Source: Triticum aestivum (taxonomy: Eukaryota; Streptophyta; Magnoliopsida; Poales; Poaceae). Taken from it: DNA of 64,000 nucleotides. Shown here in pieces: positions 22,540 to 33,634 of this stretch. The notes beneath the pieces are model-generated. The model was not told the origin of the DNA. It was given only the letters and a program-made list of their open reading frames with translations, and searched no databases. The stretch's first letter is position 1. Every line of letters starts with the position of its first letter. The stretch is taken from positions 186,458,270 through 186,522,269 of the forward strand of contig NC_057796.1 of NCBI RefSeq assembly GCF_018294505.1, given 5' to 3'. The translations under genes were made by a program, and so were the position numbers.

Positions 22540-23310
22540 ACTTAGCTTCTTCTCCTCCAAAATGACTTAATAAGCTTACTGACCTCCAAAACCATCCATT
22601 TTACCTAAGTTAGCTCTAAAACGATCTGTACTTAGCTTACTTATGTCAAAAATTGCATAATTAGCTTAGTTAGCTCATAAACGATCCATTTTACCTAAGT
22701 TAGCTCTAAAATGACCCATTTTACCTAGGTTAGCTTATAAATGATCCAGTTCATCCAAGTTAGCTCAAAAATGACCCATTTTACCTAGATTAGCTCCTAA
22801 ATGATCCATTTTACCTACGTTAGCTTTAAAATGACCCATTTCACCTAGGTTAACTCCAAAATGACCCATCTTACCTAGGTTATCTCATAAACGATCCATT
22901 TCAACTAATTTAGCTCATAAACGATCCATTTCACCAAGTTAGCTAAAAAACGATTCATTTCACCTAAATTAGCTCTTAAATGATCCATTTCACTTAAGTT
23001 AGCTCAAAAAGATCCATTTCAACTAAATTAGCTCATAAATGATCCATTTCACCTAAGTTAGCTCAAAAACGATCCATTTCAACTAAGTTAGCTCATAAAT
23101 GATCCATTTCACCTAAGTGAGCTAAAAAACGATCCATTTCACCTTAGTTACCTAAAAAAACGATCCATTTGACCTTAGTTAGCTCATAAACGACCCATTT
23201 CAACTAAGTTAGCTCATAAATGATCCATTTCACCTTAGCTAGCTCATAAACGACCCATTTCAACTTAGTTAGCTCATATATGATCCATTTCACGTAAGTT
23301 AGCTCATAAA
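22540..23310. repeat. Diverged ~31-bp minisatellite at the 3' end of the CACTA TNP1 gene
   Basis: More than 20 units of the type ATGATCCATTTCACCTAAG followed by TTAGCTCATAAA. The repeat begins gradually from about 22500 and ends before 23320. It lies between the last coding exon and a possible further exon near 23415 (TTTTGCAG acceptor), so it would be intronic or 3' UTR. Confidence 0.9.
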
Positions 23311-23739
23311 TGACATACTCTTCTTGTTCTAGTCTTCTTCTTGTTCTACTCTTCTTGTTCTAGTCTTCTTATTCTAGTCACCTATTTCTAACTTTCTTAT
23401 TTTTCATTTTGCAGATTTCATTCACTTGACGAAAGCTTGCATAGATGGAGTGCTCCTTATCCCTTTCTCTGTTTCTTTTGTATCGTTGAACTATGCATGT
23501 ATCGTTGGATGAAACTATTGTAATATATATGGTTGGATGCCTCTATGTTGAACTTGCTATGTATGATGGAACTATGCATGGAACTTGGTAGTTGGATGGA
23601 ACTATGCATGTATGATGAAGTTATGTGTTGGATATCTTATATGTTTGCTCTGTAATTGCCTTGTGAAATATATCTATATATGTCATATATATTTGCTGTG
23701 AAAATTGTTGGATTTAATAAAAAACAGAAAAAGAGCCAA

Positions 23740-24223
23740 TATGCAGGCTCTTTGCCATCTGCCACCGACGGCAACGGGCTCTTTGCCGTCAGCGGCGGAC
23801 GGCAAAGAAGACACGTGGCATCCAGCTGTGCTTCCTGGGAGCTGACCCATTTGGTCAGTTTGCCTACAGTGGCAGACGGCAAAGAGTAAACGATTTTGCC
23901 GTCAGCGGCCGACGGCAAAGGCCTGCCATGTAGTGACGTGTAGATGACATCATACGGCGGACGGCAAAGACACTAGAAAGTTTGCCGTCAGCGGCAGACG
24001 GCAAAGGCACTAGAAAGTTTGCCGTCAGCGGCAAACGGCAAAGGCCTGCCGTTAGCCACTTAACGGACTGACAGCGCAATTATTGCCGTCCGCGGCAGAT
24101 GGCAAAGGGCCTTTGTCGTCAGCCGCCAGGAAGCAGACGGCAAAGTAGCTCTTTACCGTAGCCTACTTTGTCGGAGCCTTTTGCCGTCCGCCGTTCATGC
24201 CTTTGCCGTCCGCCGTGGTAGAC
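23740..24223. repeat. CACTA right subterminal TTTGCCGTC repeats
   Basis: There are over a dozen copies of TTTGCCGTCAGCGGC and its complement in both orientations, mirroring the left subterminal region. Confidence 0.85.
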
Positions 24224-24248
24224 GGCAAAATAGCTGATTCCTGTAGTG
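24224..24248 (-). repeat. CACTA right terminal inverted repeat
   Basis: It ends TAGCTGATTCCTGTAGTG. The complement matches the left end. TTA follows at 24249-24251. Confidence 0.93.
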
Positions 24249-24251
24249 TTA

Positions 24252-24616
24252 CCAACCGGGTACACCGACTTACCAGGCACCACGCCATGGAAAACAGTGT
24301 TTGACGGTTTAAGATTTTTATCTGTCAACCCCATGCGATGGAAAGCTTCATAATAAAGGATATTGATGCTGCTCCCTTCGTCCATGAGTACCTTGGTGAA
24401 CTTATACCCTCCTACCTGTGGCGCGACCACCAACGCCAGGTGAACCGGATTATCAACCCGGGGTGGGTGATCTTCCCGACTACACACAATGGGCTGCTCA
24501 GACCAGCGCAAGTAACGGGGAACTGCCGGTTCAACGGCGTTCACCACCCTTTTATGAAGCTTCTTATCCTGTTTGCATAAACTTGTGGTGAAGACGTGGT
24601 ACTGCCCACTATTCAA
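24252..24616 (-). pseudogene. G1 protease, N-terminal part with active site
   Basis: The minus strand encodes PVHLALVVAPQVGGYKFTK then VLMDEGSSINILYYEAFHRMG, the aspartic protease catalytic motif in its Tat-type form (D-E/G-G-S-S), followed by VFHGVVPGKSVYPVG, where the CACTA element splits it. The upstream VPRYLRWSEQPIVCSREDHP block is the usual gag-protease linker. Confidence 0.88.
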
Positions 24617-27127
24617 CTGCTTTGGGTTACTCTGATACCCAGATTGTTGCTGCTGATTCCCCTGACCTAACTGTTGATGGTAGCCACCCTGATTGCCTTG
24701 ATTGCCTTAATTACCTTGGAATCCAGAGCTAGAACTGCCACCGCCATAACCCGGTCCATGAGAGCCGGATCTTGAGCCACCACCCGACCCATGATTGTCT
24801 TGAAAAAGATTGGAATTTTTGTACTCCTTCATAATGAAGCAATCCTTCTAGAGGTGGCCAGATGGTCTTTCTCGCGTCCCATGCCTTGGGCAGGGCTGAT
24901 TTAGCATCTGCTCAAGATTAAAGCCTGATTCTCCGGTCCATGGGGGCGGTTTACCTTTACGATGTTGTCCATTATTCTGTGCGTTGGTGTTAGCAACAAA
25001 GTCCAAACTATTATCAGCTTTGCGCTTACCATTGCCTCCCTGATTCGCCAGATTATGCTGCCGCCCTCTGGTACTGCTGCTCTTCTTTCCCTTTCCCGGC
25101 TTTTCGTCATCAGACTCGGGGTCCTTGGTACCATCAGAGTCAGCGTACTTAACCAGAGCTGCCATGAGTGTCCCCATGTCGTTGCAGTGGCGTTTGAGCC
25201 ATCCCAATTTCTGCTTCAGGGGCGTGAAACGACAATTGCTCTCCAACACTAAGACTGCTGAATCGGCATTGATGCGATCCGACGAGTGCAGGATTGTCGA
25301 GACCCGGAGCACCCAATGAGTTGTCGACTCACCTTCTTCTTGGACAGGAGGATAAATCCACAATTGACATGGGTTGCTTGCATGTATCTTTAAAATTCTA
25401 GATAAACTGGGCCTTTAACTCGGCCCAGGACCCAATGGAGTTGGCAGGGAGCCCCTTCAACCAAGTGCGGGCTGTTCCATCCAACATCAGGGGGAAATAT
25501 TTAGCACACGCAGCATCGCTAACATCTAGCAATTCCATGGCCATCTCATAACTTTCGACCCATGCTTCAGGAGGTAAGTCGGCTGTATAGTTAGGTACCT
25601 TGCGAGGACCCTTGAAATCCTTGGGCACACGCTCATTGCGCAGAGCCGGTACCAAACACGGCACGCCCAAATTCCTAAAGGTTACACTTGGCTCCACCGA
25701 AGTCGTCGGACGAACCGGAGAAGGTTGACGGGCAACATATTGAACCGCCAGCTCGGCCTCCCGACGCGCCCTGCCTTGATCCACTACATTCTGCGCATCA
25801 GCTCCATCACCCGCCGGGTTATATCCACATGGCAGATTGTGGTGTCGCCTGCTACTTGACACAGCCGGCTCATCGATATGCCTGCTGTAACTCCGGCTCG
25901 GGCGAGGGGTGGAATGAATCCTGTCACGACTGTAAGAATAAGCTTGTTGCTGAACCAAAGCTGTCTGAAGGAGCTCTCTGGCCCTCCGTGTTTCAACCGC
26001 CATCGGAGACTCGCCTTCAACTGGGAGAGCCGCCAATCTTGACGCCGCAGTGATCATGTTATCCAAAGGGTTAGAGTAATGACCCGGTGGTGTCGACACG
26101 TGTTGTGGCGGGATATTGTTCTGACGAGGCGGATCCGTCGTGCGTGGCTGAACTGGCATTCCCGTCCCAGGCGCTTCAACTCGGTTTACCACTGGTGGGT
26201 TACTAGTTCCTGCTCCTGGCGTGTTAAAGAGATTTCTTGCCTCGTAAACCGGGGGCAGACGAGTCTGATGCCTCCTCCTCATGACTTCGTTTCAAGCGTT
26301 CTGATCTAGCATGAGCCGGTAAGACTCCGACTGAATCTGTTGTGCCTGAGCCTCCAAAGCAGCCCGCTCCTCGGCCATCCTAGTGTTTTCTGCGTTCGGC
26401 TCCTCCTTGGCCTATGCTATCTCATCGCGCAATTTTGCGACCGCCGCATTATGCTGATCCTGATCCGCCGGGTTAACCACTGATGTTAACAATGCTGTCA
26501 GCTTATCCAGCAAGTCAGTTAAGACTTGAGCCGGCGGGCGCATAGGGCCTCCTGCCCCGGCAGCCGTTGCCGCTGTTGACCCAGAAATCATCTCTGCTGC
26601 AGCCGACGAGTGCTGCACGGGCTGCGTACCGGCCATGAAGATTGCAACCCGGTTCGGCGGCTCGCAGGGGTCCGGATACTGTCGCCATCAGAACAACCCC
26701 CAAGCCGGCTGTCTTGCAGTTGATACAATGACTCGGTCTCACCGGTGGACGACTCAACATCAGAGTAAACAACCGTCTCACCACCAGATGCCGATCTATC
26801 CTCAGATTCTGCTCCATGGACGAATCCCACGAAGGCACGATTCATGGCGGGCCGAACCCGGGCGGGTCTCGCACGCTGAGCCGTCTCGATGATGTCGGTG
26901 GAGATGTCCGGCTCAGGGCCCGGTTCGCCGATCTTGCCGATGAAGATGTGAATTCTGCCGAAGGGCACCTGATACCCGTACTCAATTGACCCGGCCTCGG
27001 GGCCCCAGCCTGCGTCATCGATGTAGAGCTTGCCGCGATGACTCTTGGTCATCCGGCCCACATCGTATCCCTTGATCCCTTTGAAGTTACCCTCTAAGAA
27101 CTTGAAACCATCGTGCGATAGCCCCAT
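24617..27127 (-). pseudogene. G1 gag
   Basis: The start is ATG at 27127-27125 (MGLSHDGFKFLEGNF), 13 bp after the 5' LTR. The N-terminal region 27127-26588 is followed by frameshifts. The 26282-25398 frame carries the capsid core (MAMELLDVSDAACAKYFP, LPANSIGSWAELKAQF). Its continuation 25363-24848 has THWVLRVSTILHSSDRINA and a Lys/Ser-rich linker. A stop near 24850 interrupts the degenerate zinc-knuckle area (CPRHGT...GHL stop KDC). A Gly/Gln-rich stretch (24640-24800, GNQGNQGG) joins the protease. The protein packages element RNA; this copy has at least three stops or shifts. Confidence 0.85.
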
Positions 27128-27140
27128 GGTGGGCGCCAAT
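27128..27140 (-). other. G1 primer-binding site region
   Basis: Minus strand ATTGGCGCCCACC lies directly after the LTR end CACGACA and overlaps the gag start context. The position fits a tRNA primer site. The tRNA was not assigned. Confidence 0.55.
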
Positions 27141-27678
27141 TGTCGTGGGTTTGTCACGGCAGATGTCCTAGTGTGAGGACTTAGTCCTGGAGCCATCGCA
27201 ACAAAGTTAGCTTAAAGGGATTACATGGGACAAAGGAGATAGGGAGCTATACTGGTTCGGCCCCTTGCGATAAAGGTAAAGGCCTAATCCAGTTTGAGGT
27301 GGTATTGCTAGGATTTCGATGACCAGGGAGCGAATACGCTTAACATGGCTCTCGATCTGTTGTTTCTTGTCCCTAAACCGCCGCCGGGTCATCCCTTTAT
27401 ATACTCAGGTTGACGCCCGGTGGTTCACAGAATCCCGGCCGGCTCATAAACGTGTCTGTCTCGGTATCCACTCTTTCCTATTTTACAATACAAGTCATAT
27501 ACCTATGGCAGTTTATATCTATGGGCCCTAACCCGCCTTTGGGCTTTGGGCCTTTTTATTAATCTCCTTCATAAGTCGCCATCTTCTATGTCTTCATGGG
27601 CTTCAATACTGGTAAATAATCATGAGCATAACCCGGCCCCCCCTGGGCGGTTTATACTCAATAGTTATATCCCCAACA
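27141..27678 (-). repeat. G1 5' LTR
   Basis: The 538-bp LTR on the minus strand starts TGTTGGGGATATAAC (at 27678) and ends CCCACGACA (at 27141). The TSD AGTAG follows at 27679-27683. The partner LTR is outside the window, so age cannot be estimated. Confidence 0.88.
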
Positions 27679-27683
27679 AGTAG

Positions 27684-29263
27684 GCACCGCGCTATGAGCG
27701 TGTTCGTGAAAATTTTGGTGCCTGGCCCCTGAGCAGAGCAACGGCAGGTGTGCGGCAACCTGTGGGGACTCCAGCAAGCGAGTGGGGGTGGCTCGCGAGT
27801 GATCAGGCACTCGGGCACGAGCTCACGCTCAACTCGGGGCCATGGCGACGTACGGTAAGCAAGGAAGAAAAGGCCCACGACAAGGAGCGTTTGCGTGCGG
27901 ATGAGTGCGCGAGCGCGCGTCCTAACGCGGGGAAGTAGCGTGGAGAGACGATCCGGGGCGGAGGGCATTGACATGCTACGGCAGCAACATCAACTACAAT
28001 AAAGCTACAGGTTTCGCCAGAGCACCAAGAACACGGGAAAACATCGAAGGAGCGGCGCCTTCGATGAACTAGACGGCACGAGAAGGATCAGGGATGGAGG
28101 GGAGGTTACCTAGCTCACCTAGGACAAGAAGACGAGGCCGGGGACTCGACGGACACGATGCGAGACAGTTCTAAACTTGGCGGGGCTTCGGGTTCGAGAA
28201 GTAGATGCAGCAGAGGGAGAAGACGGGGCCGAGAAAGTCGATCCAGGGGCCATGGCGTCGCGTGCGTCGAGGAAGGGGACGGAGAGGTACTTGACGGTCC
28301 TCTCCACGGCAATAGGAGAGTCGGAGGCGCGACGTGGATGGCTACCCCGAGCTCGAGCTCTTGCTCGCTCGGGTCATGGTGGGCAGGGCGACAGCGAGGC
28401 GTGTGGAGACCTACCTGGCGGCGGCTAGGGTAAGAGAGGGACGGAAGTGGACGAGGGGAACTAGGGCTAGGTCTAGGACACCATATATAGGGGCTAGGGG
28501 CACCGGACGGCCGTCAAATCAACGAGCGCATCGACGTGGCACCCTAGATGCGCTCCGCACAGAGGAGGACGACTCTTCTGTCGCTGGTGGGTCTGTTGGG
28601 CCGGATGAGGTAAGTCGTTGGCTAGTTGGTGGGCTGCGCCACTGGGCTGCTGCTGCTGCTCTCTCTCCCTCTGGCTCTTTTCTATTTCTTCAAATAGAAA
28701 TAAAGGGCGAAAAGAACAGAAGGATTGGAGGGGTTTGTGAGAGATATGAAAATATCCTCATGACCCTGGGTTTAAGCACAATATGAATAAATTGAATTGG
28801 ACATTTTTAGAGGTGGAAAATAAAACAAGTTTGAATATCATTCAAACTTGAGGCATTTTTGAACCTAACCAAAACAACTCCAAATTGCATGACATTTGGC
28901 AGAGAGGTTTAGGACAAGATGCTTGAATTTTGAGGAAAAGATGAAGATTAATGGAGGCTGCAATAAAAGTCTTGCATAAAACAAAATGAAGAAGGAAGAA
29001 GTGGTGAGATGAGGGGGAAGAAGAAGATGGTATGACATGTCTATGCTCCACACTACAATGACCATGATGCACATGATGAGGATGGAGATGCAATATGACA
29101 AGAGGCACAAATCCGATATGACAAGGTGATCATGGCAATGAAATGAGTAAAACAACATAACAAAACGAGACGAGGCCAAACATGATAAAACCCACATGGA
29201 ATTGATGAAGAACAAGATGGATATATTGCCAAAATTGGGAAATGTTACAAATGGGGTGTTACA
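27684..29263 (-). repeat. G3 3' LTR, first 1,580 bp
   Basis: The minus strand starts TGTAACACCCCATTTG at 29263 after the polypurine TGGAGGAGAG. It matches the block 44166-45740 on the opposite strand, with about 8 differences in the first 400 bp by eye. It ends at 27684 in a tRNA-like sequence into which G1 inserted. Confidence 0.88.
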
Positions 29264-29283
29264 ACTCTCCTCCACTACAAGAG

Positions 29284-30858
29284 GATGTCATTCCGAGATC
29301 TAGGACTGAAAGAACTTTGGATGTTCGTAACGGAGGTGATCCTCGCGCTCCCAGGTGACTTCCCGGTCGGAATGGTGAGACCATTTAACTTTCAGGAATT
29401 TGATCGACTTGTTGCGAGTTTTGCGCTCGGTTTCTTCAAGAATGGCAACGGGATGCTCATGATAAGACAGGTCTTCTTGAAGGTCAATCTCTTCGAAGTT
29501 GATAGTGCGCTCAGGCGTCTTGAAGCACTTGCAAAGCTGTGACACATGAAACACATCGTGCATGTTTGCGAAGTTGGACGAAACCTCGAGTTGATAGGCG
29601 AGGTTGCCTCTTTTGCCAATGACCTTGAAAGGACCCACATATCTAAGGGCAAGCTTCCCTTTGATACCGAAGCTTCGAGTGCCTTTCATTGGAGACATGC
29701 GGAGTTAGACATGGTCTCGAAAGCCAAGTCACGGTGCTTGCTATCATAGTAACTCTTCTGGCGCGATTGTGCGGCTTTGAGATTTTCACGGATGACTTTA
29801 CACATTTCTTCAGCTTCTGTGATCAAGTCATTGCCAAGAAGTTGGCGTTCACCAGTCTCTGACCAATTGAGAGGAGTACGGCACTTCCTGCCATAAAGAA
29901 TTTCGAATGGGGCCTTGCCCGAACATGCTTGGAAGTTGTTGTTGTAGGAGAACTCAGCATATGGAAGACAATCTTCCCGCTTCATACCGAAAGAGATGAC
30001 ATAAGCCCTGAGCATGTCTTCGAGAATTTGATTGACTCGCTCGACTTGGCCACTTGTTTGAGGATGGAAAGTCGTGCTGAAGCGAATGTTGGTGCCCATG
30101 GCCTTCTGAAAGGAGACCCAGAACTTAGAAGTGAAAATGCTTCCGCGGTCTGAGGAGATCAATTGCGGAATACCGTGCAAGGAGACAATTCTGGAGGTGT
30201 ATAGCTCTGCCAACTGAGCTACTGTGATAGATTCTTTGATTGGAAGGAAATGAGCCACTTTTGTAAGCTTGTCAATGACAACGAAGATAGCATCATTCCC
30301 ACGCTTGGAATTGGGGAATCCAGTGACAAAGTCCATTTCGATATGATCAAACTTCCATTCTGGAATAGCAAGAGGTTGGAGGGGACCAGCTGGTCGTTGG
30401 TGTTCTGCTTTCACCCTTCGACAGACATCACATTCATTCACGAATTGAGCGATCTCTCGCTTCATTCGAGTCCACCAATACGGCTGCTTGAGGTCATGGT
30501 ACATCTTCGAACTGTCTGGATGAATGGACAGAAGAGAATTGTGCGCTTTGTTCATTATGACCTTCCCTAGATCACCTTTAGGAACCACAATCCGATCCTC
30601 GAAGAATAAAGTGTCTTTGTCATCAATGCGATAGCACTTGTATTTGGGTAAGCCCTTGGCAATACCATGCTTCACCTTCTTCACCATGGTATCAAGGAGT
30701 TGTGCCTCACGAATTTGATCTTCCAAAGTAGGAGTGACTTGGAGGTTGGCAAGAAAACCTTGAGGAACAACTTGGAGGTTGAATTTGCGGAAAGCTTCAC
30801 AAAGATTCGGTTGGAATGGCTTGAGAATTAAGCTATTGCAATAAGCCTTTCTGCTCAA
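29284..30858 (-). pseudogene. G3 integrase with C-terminal chromodomain
   Basis: The integrase inserts element DNA into the genome. The long frame 30858-29686 has the zinc finger (SIHPDSSKMYHDL, CDVCRRVKAEHQ) and the D-D-E core (HIEMDFVTGFPNSK, LISSDRGSIFTSKF, SGQVERVNQIL). The frame then shifts near 29690 and 29698-29300 carries GPFKVIGKRGNLAYQLEVS, VFHVSQLCKCF and a chromodomain-like tail (IKFLKVKWSHHSDREVTWER). Chromodomains steer chromovirus insertion toward particular chromatin. The only clear damage here is the frame change between core and tail, so this is the best-preserved part of G3. Confidence 0.9.
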
Positions 30859-31263
30859 AGCATCTGCAATTACATTGGCCTTGCCTGGAGTATATTCAAT
30901 ACTTGGGTTGTACTATTGAATCATTTTGACCCAACGAATTTGCCTGAGGTTGAAGTTAGGTTGAGTGAAGACATACTTGAGGCTCTTGTGATCTGTGAAA
31001 ATGTCCACTTGCCTTCCCAACAAGAGATGTCTCCATGTTATTAATGAAGGACAACTGCCGCCAACTCTAGATCGTGAGTGGGATAGTTCCTTTCGTTGGG
31101 CTTCAACTGATGAGAGGTATAGGCCACAACTTTCTTCTCTTGCATTAACACAGCGCCGAGACCTTACAAAGAGGCATCACAGAAAACTGACGAGAGGAGT
31201 TAAGACAGGAGCTGAGACTAGCTTCTCTTTTAGAGTGTTGAAAGCAACGTCACACTCAGGAGT
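30859..31263 (-). pseudogene. G3 RNase H remnant
   Basis: The minus strand ends with SIEYTPGKANVIADALSRK, the C-terminal RNase H motif with its last Asp, leading straight into the integrase frame. The N-terminal part is broken by stops and small shifts (stop at 31262-31264 after KHVKYV). Confidence 0.75.
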
Positions 31264-32117
31264 CTAGACATACTTGACATGCTTCTGGAGGAGGTTGGAA
31301 AGAGGCTTTGCAATCTTTGAGAAATTCTCAACGAATCTTCGGCAATAGCTTGCAAGCCCAAGGAAACTGCGGAGCTGCTTGACATTCTGAGGAGGTTCCC
31401 AGTTCACAATTGTAGAAACATTCTTCGGATTAACAGCAATGCCCTTGGTGGAGATGATGTGGCCAAGGTAAATAACTTCATCAAGCCAAAACTCACATTT
31501 GGAAAACTTTGCATAGAATTGATACTCTCTGAGCTTGTCGAGCACCAATCTCAAATGTTTTGCATGATCCTTATTATCTTGGAGAAGACCAAGATATCAT
31601 CGAGATACACCAGGACGAATTCATTTGTGTAAGGGTTGAAGATGAAGTTCATCATTCGAGAGAATGTTGGAGGAGCATTGACAAGGCCGAAAGACATGAC
31701 AGTATATTCATAAGAACCAAAGCTTGTTCTGAATGCTGTCTTGGAGATATCTTGTTCACGAATGCGAATCTGATGATAACCCATACAGAGGTCAAGCTTG
31801 GAAAACACTTTTGCACCTTTAAGTTGCTCGAATAGCTCATTGATGTTGGGAAGTGCATACTTGTTCTTGATTGTCTTCTTGTTCAATGGATGGTAATCGA
31901 CGCAAAGTCGGTCCATGCCATCCTTCTTCTGGACAAAAAGAACACCACAACCCCACGGAGATGAACTCGGTCTGATCAAACCGAGACGCTCTTGTTCATC
32001 GAGCTGTTTCTTCAATTCCTTTAGCTCCTTTGGTCCAAGCTTGTATGGACGCTTGCAAACGGGTTCAGTACCAGGCTCAAGATCGATAATGAATTTGACT
32101 GGCCGGTGAAGAGGCAT
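31264..32117 (-). pseudogene. G3 reverse transcriptase
   Basis: The frame 32117-31551 holds [64 protein letters not shown] and the active site [11 protein letters not shown] (about 31608-31588). A frame change at about 31560 leads to 31554-31264 ([20 protein letters not shown] is the usual form; here [17 protein letters not shown]), then [17 protein letters not shown]. The order and motifs are those of chromovirus RT. Confidence 0.9.
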
Positions 32118-32708
32118 TCCCGGAAGCTCTTCTAGAAAGACGTCTTGGTGCTCACAAACGACTGAATCTGAGAAATTGCATCTAACTCGCCCTTCTCATT
32201 GAGAGAAAACAACCGAATGGTCTTGTCCCGAGCAGCATAGATGATCACATCGTTAGAAGAGTGTGTCAATTGAATCTCCCTGGTAGCACAATCAAGTTGA
32301 GCCTTGTGCTTAGAAAGCTAGTCCATCCCGAGAAATAGATCAATATCAGAGTTGCCAAGAACCATTGGAGAAGACAGAAATTTATAGTTGCCCATCTTGA
32401 ATGAAACATCCGGAGCCATCATTTAGTATTCATGAACAAACCTGGATAGGAAACCGCTATCGGCTTAGGCAGATCGACAATATGCATATTGGGCATGGAT
32501 GCAAAAGGTCTTGATATGAATGAAATAGATGCACCAGTATCAGATAGAACTTTTGCAGGAATATCATTAACTGGAAGATTACCCATGATCACTTTGAAGA
32601 ATCCTCTTCTTGAGCTGCATTCATCATGTTCACCCTTGCAGACTTGGGATTATGCTTGACCACTGCATTGCTTGAAGACCTCACAGGAGGTGGAGGCGGA
32701 AGCCGCCT
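32118..32708 (-). pseudogene. G3 aspartic protease region
   Basis: Near 32540 the minus strand reads NDIPAKVLSDTGASISFIS, with the DTGAS catalytic motif of retroviral-type proteases intact. The surrounding sequence between gag (32709) and RT (32117) is interrupted by stops, for example near 32420 and 32320. Confidence 0.8.
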
Positions 32709-33629
32709 TTAGTTGAAGCACTTGTTCGCATAGTGACCTTTCTGGTGACACTTGTTGCAAGTCACTTCTAAGAGCGGACGCTGATAAGGAGCAATTGACC
32801 TTGGAGCTTGAGTCTGAGACTTGTTCTGATAGCCTGGGTTGGGTGGGTGGGAAGATCCATGGCCACCTTTGTTCTTCTGCTGGTAGGGCTGACAAAACGG
32901 AGGAGGAGGAAGCCAGAACTTCTGTTGCTTAACTGCCACTTGTGAGGAAGAAGAAGACTGAACTGCGTCCCTGATTCTCTTCTTTGAAGCCTCACACTTG
33001 AGCTGAGCACCTTCTTGCCTGAGGGCCATGTTATATAATTGATCAAGCTTAGTAGGCTCAAGAAGCACGAGACCTAACTGCAGATCTTCTCTGAGGCCAC
33101 CTCTGAAGTGATAGATCATGCTCTTTTCATCAGGAATGTCCTGCCTTGCGAAGCAAGCAAGTTTCTGAAACTGGATGTTGTATTGATACACAGACATGCT
33201 TCCTTGCTTGAGATTGCGGAACTCCTCACGCTTGCTCTCAAAAACACTTGTAGGAATGTGGTGAGCTTTCAAATCCCGGCAGAAGTCATCCCAGGTAATC
33301 ACTCGACCTCCTCTGGAATCTTTGTATTGTTGATACCAATCGGCTGCTTGGTCCTTGAGCTGAAAAGAAGCGAACTTGACAAAGTCCTCAGGCCTGACAT
33401 TGCTACATTCAAAATGCTTGCAGATGTCCATGAGCCAATCATTGGCGTTCGTGGCCTGGACACAGTTGCTGAAAGACTTTGGCTGATTTGCAAGGAACTG
33501 GTTGAGGGTAGAAAACTGAGGCTGATTGTTGAACTACCCTTGACCTTGATTTCCTTGGTTGCCTTGGCCTTGGTTGTGCTCTTGCAAGATTTGCAAAAGC
33601 ATCTGGGTGTTGGTGTTTGTGGCTGCCAT
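32709..33629 (-). pseudogene. G3 gag
   Basis: The minus strand opens MAATNTNTQMLLQILQEHN at 33629, has a stop after GNQGNQGQG (near 33533), and then reads the capsid core (WLMDICKHFECSNVRPEDFV, FQLKDQAADWYQQYKDSRGG). A basic stretch and a zinc knuckle CNKCHQKGHYANKC follow near 32715-32760. The Pro-rich upstream part lies at 36782-36870 beyond a 3.1-kb solo LTR. Confidence 0.87.
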
Positions 33630-33634
33630 AATAG

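Larger units (their letters stand above)
15130..24248 (+). mobile_element. CACTA (En/Spm) DNA transposon, 9.1 kb
   Basis: The terminal inverted repeats begin CACTACTGGAATCAGCTA on the left and, read from the right end inward, CACTACAGGAATCAGCTA. The 3-bp duplication TTA flanks both ends (15127-15129, 24249-24251), as expected for CACTA elements. Subterminal regions are packed with TTTGCCGTC and its complement. Two plus-strand genes follow the usual order TNP2 then TNP1. Both are damaged, so the copy is probably immobile unless helped in trans. It lies inside the G1 protease gene. Confidence 0.95.
1..27678 (-). mobile_element. G1: Tat-like Ty3/gypsy LTR retrotransposon, nested host of four insertions, cut by the left window edge
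   Basis: Reading the minus strand from 27678 leftwards gives 5' LTR, primer site, gag, protease, RT, RNase H and integrase, the Ty3/gypsy order. The RT (VDYTDINKACP) and integrase (THLLVAVDKF) motifs fit the Tat/RIRE2-like branch. Four other elements interrupt it, each flanked by a matching TSD, and the reading continues across each one. The 3' LTR must lie left of base 1. The 5-bp TSD on the right is AGTAG at 27679-27683, which lies within the G3 LTR. Several stops and frameshifts in all domains mark it as dead. Total own sequence in the window is about 14.3 kb minus noncoding tails; the rest is inserted DNA. Confidence 0.9.

Noticed and set aside
22540..23310. CRISPR-like regularly spaced repeat
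   Set aside because: The repeats are directly contiguous, without unique spacers, and lie in a plant transposon. It is a minisatellite.
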